Source: an uncultured Actinomyces sp. (GTDB lineage Bacteria; Actinomycetota; Actinomycetes; Actinomycetales; Actinomycetaceae). From it: a stretch of DNA of 64,000 bases. This document shows, one piece after another, positions 28,489 to 36,847 of this stretch. Location of the stretch: contig URAS01000014.1 in NCBI GenBank assembly GCA_900545825.1, positions 1-64,000 of the forward strand, given 5' to 3'. Below the pieces are notes generated by a model. It was not told the origin of the DNA. It saw only the letters and a list, made by a program, of their open reading frames with translations, and did no database searches. The stretch's first letter is position 1. Each line of letters starts with the position of its first letter. The translations under genes and the position numbers were made by a program.

Positions 28489-28508
28489 AAAACCCCCAAA
28501 GACCGGGG
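28489..28508 (-). terminator. Weak terminator after RNA methyltransferase gene
   Basis: On the minus strand CCCC and GGGG enclose a 7-base loop, followed by GTTTT, about a dozen bases after the methyltransferase stop. The stem is only four or five pairs. Confidence 0.35.
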
Positions 28509-28520
28509 ATTATGCCGGCT

Positions 28521-29744
28521 TTAGGACAGGCGATCCCACACGCCGACGCATTCGACGTGGTGGGTGTAAGGGAACAAATCGTGACACTGAAGTTGCGTAA
28601 TTCGGTATCCGCCCTGCCTCAGCACCTCGCCGTCGCGCGCCAACGCGGCCGGATCGCACGCGACGTAGACGACGCGATCGGGCGCCATCGCGACGAGTGC
28701 GCGCGTAACGAAAGCACCGGCTCCCTGCCGGGGAGGATCGAGGACGACGAGCGCCGGCCCCTCCCCCGGCTCGGCCAGCGAGGCGACGTAGCTCCCGGTG
28801 ATCCGGGCGCACTCGACCTCGGCGTTCGCCCCGTCGGGCAGGTTGACGGCGGCCTGGGCACACGCCGACTCCGAGCCTTCGACGGCCAGCACCGCGGCAG
28901 TGTCGGCGAGCTCTGCCAACGGCCGGGTGAACAGACCCGAGCCACAGTAGAGCTCGAGGACTCCCCCGTCGGCCCAGCCGCGAGCCGCCTCGATGACGTC
29001 GCGGCGGAGGACGGCCGCCCCCAGGCGGTGCGCCTGCCAAAAGTCGCCGCCACGCACGGCGTACGTGTCGCCATCGACGTCGAGGGCGAGCGTGGGCTCG
29101 TCGACCGGGCGTCGCCCGGCGTCGAACCAGGCGTCGTCGACGCGGACGTGGCCTGCCCAGGCCCGAACCCGCTGCCCGGGCTGCCACAGCTCGCGCCACG
29201 GCGAGTCGGCACCGAGGAGGTTGAGGTCGAGGACGTCCGACGCCGCCAGCGGCATGTCGGCGATCGGGAGGACGTCGTGGGACGCCGCCGCGTGCATCCC
29301 CGCGGTCCCGTCGGCTGCCACGGTCAGCTCGACGCGCGAACGCCAGTGGAGGCCCTCACGCTCGTCGTCGCCGGGCGCCGCGGTCACGGTGATGTCGCCG
29401 ACCTCCTCGGCCAGCTGGCGCGAGCCGACGCGGCTCAGGGCATCAGCGATGACGTCGGCCTTCCACCGCCTCGAGGCGGGAAGGGTGACGTGTCCCAGCT
29501 CGGCCCCGCCGACGCCGCCGACGCCGGCCTCGGGCCACACCTGGGCGCGCCGATCGGGCGACGCCTCAAGGATCTCGGTTGCCTCGGCCCAGCGGATGCG
29601 CCCCTTGCGGCGCGTGACGCGCGCGCGAACGACCTCGCCGGGGATGGCGTGCGAGATCATGACGGTGCCCTCGTCATCGAATGCCAGGCAGACGCCCCCG
29701 TGGATGGGCTTGACGACGGAAAGCGGCCCGATGAGCGCGCTCAC
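28521..29744 (-). CDS. TRAM-domain RNA (uracil-5-)methyltransferase family protein
   Basis: A 407-residue class I methyltransferase of the TrmA/RlmD type. An N-terminal TRAM domain (about 1-60) is followed by the SAM-binding motif VLELYCGSGLFTRPLAE, VVLDPPRQGAG, and VYVACDPAALARD with the nucleophilic Cys. Target base and RNA unknown. The iron-sulfur cysteines of RumA-type enzymes are not evident. The GTG start overlaps the APC permease stop by four bases (GTGA). Orthologous position to Mycobacterium Rv2689c. Confidence 0.88.
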   Translation of the reverse strand: MSALIGPLSVVKPIHGGVCLAFDDEGTVMISHAIPGEVVRARVTRRKGRIRWAEATEILEASPDRRAQVWPEAGVGGVGGAELGHVTLPASRRWKADVIADALSRVGSRQLAEEVGDITVTAAPGDDEREGLHWRSRVELTVAADGTAGMHAAASHDVLPIADMPLAASDVLDLNLLGADSPWRELWQPGQRVRAWAGHVRVDDAWFDAGRRPVDEPTLALDVDGDTYAVRGGDFWQAHRLGAAVLRRDVIEAARGWADGGVLELYCGSGLFTRPLAELADTAAVLAVEGSESACAQAAVNLPDGANAEVECARITGSYVASLAEPGEGPALVVLDPPRQGAGAFVTRALVAMAPDRVVYVACDPAALARDGEVLRQGGYRITQLQCHDLFPYTHHVECVGVWDRLS

Positions 29745-31831
29745 GGCGTCTCATCCACCGGCTGGATTCCCGGCCGACGCTCAGGCTCGCGCGTGTGGAG
29801 CGACGTGGTCTGACGCATCGCCGGCATCGGGCCGTCCTCCCACAGCGGAATTGACTGCTCGGGAGACTGCGCCTCGACGACCTTGCGCTCGTGGAGGCGG
29901 TAGGGCACGAGGACGACGACCACGCCGGGGACCCTCTGCAGCTCGCGACGCAGTTTGGCGGCCGAGTGGTTGTGGAGAATGTGCTCGAACGAGTGGCGCA
30001 GGAGGAAGTAGGGAATATAGACGACGGTGACGTCGCGCGGCGAGCGCTTATGCAACGACTTCACGTGGTTGACGACCGGCCCTGTGATGTCGCGATACGG
30101 CGAGTCGAGGACGGTGAGCGCGACGTCGGTGCCCGATTCCTGCCACTGCTTGTGCAGCTTCTCGGCGTCGCCGGGCTCAATCTCGACGGTGACGAGCGAC
30201 AGGTCCGACGGGTTGGTCAGGCGGGCATACGAGATCGCCCGCATGGCCGGCCGGTCGAGCTTCGACAAGAGGACGAGGGCGTGGACGCGCGACGGGAGGA
30301 CGTGGGCGGCATCCCAGTCGTGAATGGTCATCTGCTTGCGGACGCCCGAGTAGTGCCGGTTGATGCCGAGCATGAGGACAAAGATGATCCCCATGAGCAG
30401 CAGGGTGAGCCACGCGCCGTGCGTGAACTTCGTGATCGTCACGATAACGAGGACGACGCTGGTGAAGACGAGGCCGATGCTGTTGATGAGGCGCGAGCGG
30501 CGAACCCGACGGCGCCGCTTGGCGTCGACGCACGTGCGCAGCTCGCGGTTCCAGTGGCGGATCATGCCCAGCTGCGACGTCGTGAACGAGATGAACACGC
30601 CGACGATGTACATCTGGATGAGGCGAGTGACCTCGGCGTCGAACGCGACGATGAGGACGGACGCGGCCAGCGCGAGGACGACGATACCGTTCGAGTACGA
30701 CAGCCGGTCGCCGCGGTTGTACAGCTGGGCCGGCAGGAACTTGTCGCGCGAGAGAACGCTCGCCAGCTGGGGGAACCCGTTAAACGCCGTGTTCGCCGCG
30801 AGGACGAGGATGAGGCCGGTGACGACGGTGACGAGGAGGAACAGCGGCTTGGCGTGGGCGAAGACCGTGGCGGCCAGCTGGCCGATGACGGGATCCGTCG
30901 TGACACCGCTGACGGGCTTGCCATCTTTGAGTAGCTGATGCGACCCGGTTTCGACGACCTTGACGCCGGTCCGGCGGGCGAGGTGAAGGATGATGATGAG
31001 CATCGACGCCGAGATCGTGCCGAGCAGAGCCAGTGTCGTCGCCGCGTTCTTCGACTTCGGCTTGGTAAAGGCCGGGACGCCGTTCGAAATCGCCTCGACA
31101 CCGGTGAGGGCGGCGCAGCCGGACGAGAACGCCCTCAGGACGAGGAAGAATCCGCCCAGACCGACAAGGCCGGCACTGTATCCGGCAGCCGGCGCGAGGT
31201 CGTACGCCGCGGTCGGCGCGCGGCCCAGATGGCCCGTGGCCTCTTGGATCAGACCGACGATGCCGAGCAGGGCGATCGCGGCCATGTAGATGTACGTGGG
31301 GATCGCGAAGGCCCGCCCGGACTCACGCATGCCGCGGAGGTTGAGGATAGCGAGGATGACAATGACAACGAGCGAGATGAGGGCTTCGTATCCCGACAGG
31401 CTGGGCACCGCGGTCGTCAGATAGTGGGCGCCCGACGACACCGACACGGCGACGGTGAGGATGTAGTCCATGAGCAGCGCCGACGCGACACCGAGGCCAG
31501 CCTTGGAGCCCAGGTTGTGCTTGGCGACCTCGTAGTCACCACCGCCCGAGGGGTAGGCGTAGACCGTCTGCCGGTAGGCCGCGACGACGACGACAAGGAC
31601 GACGACGACGGCGAGGCCCACGAGCAGCGACACGCCGGAGGCCGCGACGCCGACAAGACCCAGGGTGAGGATCACTTCGTCGGGGGCGTAGGCGACGGAC
31701 GAGAGAGCATCGGATGCAAAGACGGGGAGCGCAATGCGCTTGGGCAACAGCGTACGGCCCATTGCCCGGGTGGGCATCGGCCGGCCGAGTAAGACCCGTT
31801 TGAAGCCTTGGACGATAGACATCACTGTCAC
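29741..31831 (-). CDS. APC-superfamily permease, KimA-like K+ transporter
   Basis: A 696-residue protein with about 12 membrane segments (roughly 35-480) and a soluble C-terminal domain of about 200 residues. FASDALSSVAYAPDEVILTL matches the KimA first-helix signature that binds K+ in the KUP-like branch; general APC amino-acid transport is the alternative. It diverges from two TrkA-type K+ regulatory genes 53 bases away, which supports K+ uptake. The start could be GTG 31831 or ATG 31822; neither has a Shine-Dalgarno. Position matches Rv2690c. Confidence 0.82.
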   Translation of the reverse strand: MTVMSIVQGFKRVLLGRPMPTRAMGRTLLPKRIALPVFASDALSSVAYAPDEVILTLGLVGVAASGVSLLVGLAVVVVLVVVVAAYRQTVYAYPSGGGDYEVAKHNLGSKAGLGVASALLMDYILTVAVSVSSGAHYLTTAVPSLSGYEALISLVVIVILAILNLRGMRESGRAFAIPTYIYMAAIALLGIVGLIQEATGHLGRAPTAAYDLAPAAGYSAGLVGLGGFFLVLRAFSSGCAALTGVEAISNGVPAFTKPKSKNAATTLALLGTISASMLIIILHLARRTGVKVVETGSHQLLKDGKPVSGVTTDPVIGQLAATVFAHAKPLFLLVTVVTGLILVLAANTAFNGFPQLASVLSRDKFLPAQLYNRGDRLSYSNGIVVLALAASVLIVAFDAEVTRLIQMYIVGVFISFTTSQLGMIRHWNRELRTCVDAKRRRRVRRSRLINSIGLVFTSVVLVIVTITKFTHGAWLTLLLMGIIFVLMLGINRHYSGVRKQMTIHDWDAAHVLPSRVHALVLLSKLDRPAMRAISYARLTNPSDLSLVTVEIEPGDAEKLHKQWQESGTDVALTVLDSPYRDITGPVVNHVKSLHKRSPRDVTVVYIPYFLLRHSFEHILHNHSAAKLRRELQRVPGVVVVLVPYRLHERKVVEAQSPEQSIPLWEDGPMPAMRQTTSLHTREPERRPGIQPVDETP

Positions 31832-31884
31832 ATCATGCCACTTGAGAGTGGTGCAACCTAGCCCAGGGGGGATAGCGTGAGGAT

Positions 31885-32550
31885 GTGCATTTCGTAGTCA
31901 TGGGTTCTGGACGGGTCGGATCGATGGTTGCCGCCGCTCTCGACGCGCGTGGCCATTCGGTCGCCGTCATCGACATTAATTCCGCCGCCTTTCGCAAGCT
32001 TCCCGAGGGATTCTCGGGCCAGCGGATCAAGGGCATCGGCTTCGACCGCGACGTCTTGAAGAAGGCGGGCATCGAGGAGGCCTACGGGTTCGCCGCGGTG
32101 TCGAGTGGTGACAATACGAACATCGTGGCGGCCCGCGTCGCCCGGGAAACGTTCGGGGTCAGCCACGTCGTCGCCCGTATTCTCGACCCGCGCCGTGCCG
32201 AGGTGTACGAGCGGCTGGGGATCACGACGATCGGCACGGCCACGTGGTCATCTGTGCAGATCATCGAGAAGATCCTGCCCGATCAGGCCAAGACGATGTT
32301 CACCGACACCGAGTCGGGCATCTCCCTCATTAAGGTGCGGCCGGCGCAGCCCTGGGTGGGCGTGAGCTTTGCCTCGCTCAAGCGACGGTTCGACTTGAAT
32401 CTCGTGTGCCTGTCCCGCCAGGGCCAGGTGACGTTTGATACCCAAAGCGGCGCCATCCAGCCTGACGACACGCTGACGATCGCCGCGCGCCGCGAGACGA
32501 TTCCCGACATTCGCTACGCGCTGGGTCGGCAGCCGGAACCCGAGGAGTAA
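31885..32550 (+). CDS. TrkA-family K+ uptake regulatory protein, CeoB-like
   Basis: A 221-residue protein with an N-terminal RCK/TrkA-N Rossmann domain (GSGRVGSMVAAAL, 7-19) binding NAD(H) or nucleotide and a C-terminal TrkA-C domain (about 135-210). It would gate a K+ channel or transporter in the cytoplasm. The start is GTG 31885, with TAGCGT six bases upstream suggesting a leaderless transcript; GAGG is too close to serve as usual Shine-Dalgarno. Followed five bases later by a second TrkA gene. Corresponds to Rv2691. Confidence 0.92.
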   Translation: MHFVVMGSGRVGSMVAAALDARGHSVAVIDINSAAFRKLPEGFSGQRIKGIGFDRDVLKKAGIEEAYGFAAVSSGDNTNIVAARVARETFGVSHVVARILDPRRAEVYERLGITTIGTATWSSVQIIEKILPDQAKTMFTDTESGISLIKVRPAQPWVGVSFASLKRRFDLNLVCLSRQGQVTFDTQSGAIQPDDTLTIAARRETIPDIRYALGRQPEPEE

Positions 32551-32555
32551 CCGCC

Positions 32556-33257
32556 ATGTACATCGTTATTGTGGGCGCCGGCTCGGTCGGCCGTTCCATC
32601 GCACGCGAGCTGTTGACCTACCAGCACGAAGTGACGCTCATCGACCAGGCAGCGAAGAAGCTCCAGGTGTCGAAGATCGCCGACGCCGACTGGATTTTGG
32701 CCGACGCGTGTGACCCTCAGACCCTGTCACAGGCCGAGGTCGACCGTGCCGACGTCGTCGTCGCGGCGACCGGTGACGACAAGGTCAACCTCGTCGTCTC
32801 GCTGCTGTCTAAGACCGAATTCGCGGTCCCCCGCACGGTGGCGCGCGTCAATAACCCGACGAACGAGTGGATGTTCGACGAGACCTGGGGCGTCGATATT
32901 CCCGTGTCGACGCCGAGGATCATGACCTCGCTCGTCGAGGAGGTCGTCGCCGAGGGCACGCCGGTTCACTTGTTCCGCTTCCACGGCTCCGGCTCCTCGA
33001 TGTATTCAGTCACCGTGCCCGACGGCTCCCCCGCCGTCGGCCGCCGCCTGGCCGACCTCCGGCTGCCGGCGACCGCCGTCGTCATCGCGATCCTCCGCGA
33101 CACGCACCCCTTCACGCCGGGCGTCGACTCGACGGTCGAGGCCGGCGACGAGCTGCTCATGCTCATTCCGTCGCTCGCCACCGACACGCTCGAGGCGCTG
33201 CGAGGGATTTTCGAGCTGCCCGAGAGCGAACCCGAGGACCTGGCTCAAGAAGACTAG
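32556..33257 (+). CDS. TrkA-family K+ uptake regulatory protein, CeoC-like
   Basis: A 233-residue TrkA-N (GAGSVGRSIARELL) plus TrkA-C protein, five bases downstream of its partner. The two probably form a heteromeric RCK ring. The acidic C-terminus ends ELPESEPEDLAQED. No TrkH/TrkG pore is encoded here; the divergent KimA-like transporter is the nearest candidate target. Confidence 0.92.
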   Translation: MYIVIVGAGSVGRSIARELLTYQHEVTLIDQAAKKLQVSKIADADWILADACDPQTLSQAEVDRADVVVAATGDDKVNLVVSLLSKTEFAVPRTVARVNNPTNEWMFDETWGVDIPVSTPRIMTSLVEEVVAEGTPVHLFRFHGSGSSMYSVTVPDGSPAVGRRLADLRLPATAVVIAILRDTHPFTPGVDSTVEAGDELLMLIPSLATDTLEALRGIFELPESEPEDLAQED

Positions 33258-33276
33258 GCCCGCTCTCCTCCGCGTT

Positions 33277-33316
33277 CGCCCCGCGCTTCCTCCGGGAATC
33301 GCGGGGCGTCGTTTTC
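33277..33316 (+). terminator. Terminator of the TrkA pair
   Basis: CGCCCCGCG (33277-33285) pairs with CGCGGGGCG (33300-33308), with an inner TTCC/GGAA stem, then GTCGTTTTC. Lies between the convergent trkA and DUF3159 genes. Confidence 0.75.
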
Positions 33317-33356
33317 ACGCACACCGATCGGGTCGGCTGCGGGGACGGGAGCAGGC

Positions 33357-34076
33357 TTACGTCCGCGGCGCGGAGACCTCCGTGGGCCGGTCGTCCTCGG
33401 CCGCCGGCTCGTCGTTCTGGGCGCCCTCATCGTCGGCGCGTGCCGGGGACGGAACGTGGCCGGTGAGGACCACCCAACTCCAGTAGACGGCGAGGGCGAA
33501 CAAGGGGACGCCAAGGACAAGTTTAGCGGTGCCCAGGGCGGTGACGGCCTGGGTGGCAAACAACGGGACCTCGATGATGAGGCGAATGAGGAAGACGCCC
33601 GTCCACACGAGGGTCGCCAGGCGCGAGCGGCGGACGAAGTCGGGATAGTCCGTCCGCCACGTCGTCGGCAGGTGGCGGACAAAGACAATCGCCCAGCCGA
33701 TGAGGTTGTGTCCGATGACAACACTCAAGCCAAAGACGACGACGTAGACGACGTCAAGGATGAGGCCGAACGCGAAGAAATCGACGGCATTGCCCGAGGC
33801 CAGCGCCCACACGGCCCCGACCAACGTCCCCAGGGCGCCGATGCCGACCTGCTCGAGGCTCTTGCGGGTCAGCAGCTGGGCGACCAGGCTGACGACCACG
33901 ACGACGACCGCACCGATGAGGGCCGGGATGAGCCGCTTCGTCATCGTGAAAATGGCGACGAAGAGGATAATCGGGCCGGTCGCCTCGACCACACCGCGCC
34001 AGCCGCCGACAACGGCCGAGATCGAGAAGTCGTCGGCGGTGATCGCCTGGAACCCCTGCGGACGACGCTCGCTCAT
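33357..34076 (-). CDS. DUF3159 family membrane protein
   Basis: A 239-residue membrane protein with about five or six hydrophobic segments (about 25-200) and a charged Asp/Glu/Pro-rich C-terminal tail. The family motif region GVFLIRLIIEVPLF and the context match actinobacterial DUF3159 (Rv2693c). Function unknown; it is co-conserved with CeoBC and may belong to ion homeostasis. The ATG overlaps the upstream OB-fold stop by four bases (ATGA), so translation is coupled. The longer frame upstream is out-of-context Arg-rich and was discarded. Confidence 0.85.
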   Translation of the reverse strand: MSERRPQGFQAITADDFSISAVVGGWRGVVEATGPIILFVAIFTMTKRLIPALIGAVVVVVVSLVAQLLTRKSLEQVGIGALGTLVGAVWALASGNAVDFFAFGLILDVVYVVVFGLSVVIGHNLIGWAIVFVRHLPTTWRTDYPDFVRRSRLATLVWTGVFLIRLIIEVPLFATQAVTALGTAKLVLGVPLFALAVYWSWVVLTGHVPSPARADDEGAQNDEPAAEDDRPTEVSAPRT

Positions 34077-34438
34077 CCGGCGATGACCTCGTAGGCCGGG
34101 TTGTGGATGCACAGGGTGTCGCCGCGCTTCGCGGCCACGCCCTCGGCGATGAGGTGAATCCCCGGGCTCATACCGTCGACGCTCTTGCGGCCCAGCCAGA
34201 CGACGTCGATCGTCCCCGTGCCGTCCCACAGCGTCGCCTTGAAGGAGCCGCCGCGGCCAGGCGCGGGATAGGTGATCGCCCGGACGACGCCGCAGACGCG
34301 GACGCGCGAGCGGGGCGTGACATCGCGGATCGGAACGGCATCGCGGGCAGCCGCCACGCGCTGCTCGTCCTCGGCGCCCTGGTCTTGCCGGGGAGTCGAC
34401 AGTCCACGCAGTTTTTCGAGAATCGCTTGAGGCGCCAT
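34073..34438 (-). CDS. OB-fold nucleic-acid-binding protein
   Basis: A 121-residue protein. Residues about 40-115 form an OB-fold: SRVRVCGVVRAITYP, a GGSFKATLWDGTGTIDVVWLG core, and LIAEGVAAKRGDTLCIHNPAYE, resembling the OB domain of RecG or aspartyl-tRNA synthetase. It sits four bases downstream of DUF3710 and overlaps DUF3159. Same position as Rv2694c. It probably binds single-stranded nucleic acid; the role is unknown. Confidence 0.85.
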   Translation of the reverse strand: MAPQAILEKLRGLSTPRQDQGAEDEQRVAAARDAVPIRDVTPRSRVRVCGVVRAITYPAPGRGGSFKATLWDGTGTIDVVWLGRKSVDGMSPGIHLIAEGVAAKRGDTLCIHNPAYEVIAG

Positions 34439-34442
34439 AAGC

Positions 34443-35210
34443 CTAGTCTAGCGCCGGAGCGGACCCATCGGACGAGTCACCCTCGACCGGCTCCCACTGC
34501 GGGGCCTCGGGTTGCGGCTCGGCCGGCGCCTCCTGGGCCTGGCCCTCGATATCCGCCGGCATGGTGAGCCCGATGGTCTCGCCCGGCGCGAGGAACTGGT
34601 CGCCGCGGCTGATCACCGTGCCCCGAACGACGTCGGCCAATGCGGCACGCGCGTAGGCGTCGTCCGCGGCGGCGCCGCGGTAGATGACCCGCAGCAGCCA
34701 GGCGTTGCCCTGGTAACCCTCGACGAGCATGGGCATGGCCTGCCCGTTCTCCTCGCTGGGCGTGGCCTTGATGCGGGTGACGCCGTCCTCTTCGACGAGC
34801 TCGCACGGGATGCCGGACTCGGCCAGCATCTGGGGGAACTCGACGAGGATCTCGTCCCACAGGCCACCGGAACGCTTGGTAGCGGCCACCGACATCTGCA
34901 TCTGCGAGGTGCCGACGATGATCTCGAGGGCGCCGATCTGCTGCTCGTTGAGCGGATCGGGCAGCGGCATGAGCTGCATCCCCTGGACGGCGGGGAGTTG
35001 GAGCGAACCGAAGTCGATTCGAGGCAGCTCCGGAATCCCCTCATCGGAGATGTCCCAGGGCCCCTGCGTCTTGGCCTCCGACTGCGTTTCGGCTGGTGGG
35101 GTCACCGCCTCGGCCGTCGGCTGCTGGTCACCCGCGGGCTCTGGCGCCTGCGGCTGCTCCGCCTGGGGCTGATCCGCTGAATCGTTCTTCTTTCGCTTAA
35201 ACCACGCCAC
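34443..35210 (-). CDS. DUF3710 family protein
   Basis: A 255-residue cytoplasmic protein. A basic start (MAWFKRKK) and an Asp/Gln/Pro-rich linker lead to the conserved domain (about 50-215), with RIDFGSLQLPAVQGMQL and GVTRIKATPSEENGQ typical of DUF3710 (Rv2696c). Function unknown. In Mycobacterium and Streptomyces the neighbouring gene is dut, which is absent from this position here. Confidence 0.87.
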   Translation of the reverse strand: MAWFKRKKNDSADQPQAEQPQAPEPAGDQQPTAEAVTPPAETQSEAKTQGPWDISDEGIPELPRIDFGSLQLPAVQGMQLMPLPDPLNEQQIGALEIIVGTSQMQMSVAATKRSGGLWDEILVEFPQMLAESGIPCELVEEDGVTRIKATPSEENGQAMPMLVEGYQGNAWLLRVIYRGAAADDAYARAALADVVRGTVISRGDQFLAPGETIGLTMPADIEGQAQEAPAEPQPEAPQWEPVEGDSSDGSAPALD

Positions 35211-35226
35211 GGGGTGTGCTCACTTC

Positions 35227-35532
35227 CTATTCCGCACAGTCGGTGCAGATGGGTTGGTCTCCATCCATCTGGGCCAACTGTGACCGGTGATGGACGAGGA
35301 AGCAAATGGAACAGGTGAATTCGTCGTCCTGCCGGGGAACGACATCAACCGACAGCTCCTCGTTCGACAGGTCGGCCCCGGGCAGCTCGAATTCTTCGGC
35401 AGCTGCATTTTCGTCGTCACCATCGACTTCGGGGGAACCGGACGCCCCGGCCCGCCGGGCCTGCAGCTCTTCGAGCGAATCAGACTCGACGTCGTCGTCC
35501 TTCTTACGCGGTGCGTCGTAATCGGTGGCCAT
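35227..35532 (-). CDS. DUF4193 family small zinc-ribbon-like protein
   Basis: A 101-residue acidic protein starting MATDYDAPRKKDDD, with a C-terminal CSIC...CTDC pair (about residues 72-100) that should bind one zinc. This is the actinobacterial DUF4193 family (Rv2699c). ATG 35532 is preceded by GAAAGGCGGG; the extra 17 codons upstream lack support. Function unknown; its conserved place near sigA and dut suggests a housekeeping role. The 213-base divergent gap to SepH has several TANNNT boxes but no clear promoter pair. Confidence 0.87.
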   Translation of the reverse strand: MATDYDAPRKKDDDVESDSLEELQARRAGASGSPEVDGDDENAAAEEFELPGADLSNEELSVDVVPRQDDEFTCSICFLVHHRSQLAQMDGDQPICTDCAE

Positions 35533-35745
35533 GATGCCCGCCTTTCTGCGACTTCCATAGGTCTTGTTTACGCGTCTGCGCAAACACTATGCGCGGGGAT
35601 ATTAGCACCTTCACACCCGCCGCGCCACGTCCTCGATGTAAAAGCCGAGCGGTTGGGGGAAGGGAGGCTAGACTTAAGGCCAGACCAGTCACAATTGCGA
35701 TGTGCTCCCGCCCACGGTTGGGCCGAGCAGGAGGTGCCTTCAGGC

Positions 35746-36825
35746 ATGAAAGACGTGCACGTTCTCGGCGTCCACCCCGACGGCAATCAGCTGATCTTGT
35801 CCGACGCCGACGGCGCGCGTTATTCCCTCCAAATCACCGACGCCCTGCGCGACGCCTGCAAGGTCGCCCCTCCGCTGCGGCCGGTGGCGCCGCGTTCGCA
35901 GGGGGACGAGCCGACGCCGCGCGAGATCCAGGAGCTGGTCCGCGCCGGCGCTACGCCGGAGGACATCGCCCGCGAGTTCGCGACGACGATCGAGAAGGTC
36001 CGCCGCTACGAGGGCCCGATCCTCGCCGAACGCGCCCACGCCGCCCGCAAGGCCCGCCTGCTCCCCATCGGAGCCACCGCGGACTCGCCGACGCTGGGCG
36101 ACCTCGTCGTCGACCGGTTGGCCGCGCGCGGGGTCGCGCCGCACACGCTCAGCTGGGACGCCGTACGGGCCGGCCACGGCAAGCCGTGGGAGATCATCGT
36201 TCGTTTCGTCCAAAACGCCGAGGAACGCGAGGCCCATTGGTCGCTCGACCCCCAGGGGAATCACCTCTCGGCCATCGACGAGGAGGCCGCCTGGCTGACC
36301 GAGCGGACGACGCCCGCCGGGCCTGATCGCGGCATCGCCACGCCGCTGCCCCACCCGGCCGCGGAGGCATCGACCGAGGCCACTGAAGAGCTGCTCGACA
36401 TGCTCGACGCCCAGCGCGGCATTCGCCAGGAGGTCGACATGAGCGAGTTCGACGACGAGGACGCCGCGCCCCCGACCGATCCGGCCGGCCACCGCGTCTT
36501 GTCGTTCGCCCAGCCGGCGTCCGCCCGTTCCACTGACGCTCCCGACGCTCTCCCGGCGCCCGAGCCCGAGTTGGAGCCCGAACCGGCGGATATCCCGGCC
36601 AGTGAGCCCGAGGCGGCCCCCGAGGACGACCTCGATCGGCCCGCGTTCCCGGGCGAGGACGACGCGCCCGACACAGGGACGTTGCCGGGGATGGAGGCCC
36701 TCGGGCACGGGGAGGATGAGCCGGAGGCGTCGACCGCCCAGCAGCCGGTCATGCCCTCGCGGAAGCGGCACCGCCGCCCCGTCCCCTCGTGGGAAGAGAT
36801 CATGTTCGGCTCGCAGCCTCACTAG
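35746..36825 (+). CDS. sepH: Septation protein SepH
   Basis: A 359-residue protein of the SepH (DUF3071) family, which promotes FtsZ assembly at division sites. The N-terminal helix-turn-helix-containing domain (about 1-170) begins MKDVHVLGVHPDGNQLILSD and includes PTPREIQELVRAGATPEDIA. A long acidic Pro/Glu/Asp-rich linker follows, and the C-terminal RPVPSWEEIMFG motif is the conserved end. GGAGG lies 11 bases upstream of the ATG. The frame is open much further upstream but antisense to DUF4193. Confidence 0.92.
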   Translation: MKDVHVLGVHPDGNQLILSDADGARYSLQITDALRDACKVAPPLRPVAPRSQGDEPTPREIQELVRAGATPEDIAREFATTIEKVRRYEGPILAERAHAARKARLLPIGATADSPTLGDLVVDRLAARGVAPHTLSWDAVRAGHGKPWEIIVRFVQNAEEREAHWSLDPQGNHLSAIDEEAAWLTERTTPAGPDRGIATPLPHPAAEASTEATEELLDMLDAQRGIRQEVDMSEFDDEDAAPPTDPAGHRVLSFAQPASARSTDAPDALPAPEPELEPEPADIPASEPEAAPEDDLDRPAFPGEDDAPDTGTLPGMEALGHGEDEPEASTAQQPVMPSRKRHRRPVPSWEEIMFGSQPH

Positions 36826-36847
36826 GCTGCGACCTGGTATCTTCCCG

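Noticed and set aside
28374..28499. N-terminal extension of aconitase
   Set aside because: The extra 42 codons cross an AT-rich palindrome and a good Shine-Dalgarno precedes the family start at 28373.
31832..31884. A c-di-AMP (ydaO-type) riboswitch before the KimA-like gene
   Set aside because: The gap is only 53 bases, too short for that aptamer.
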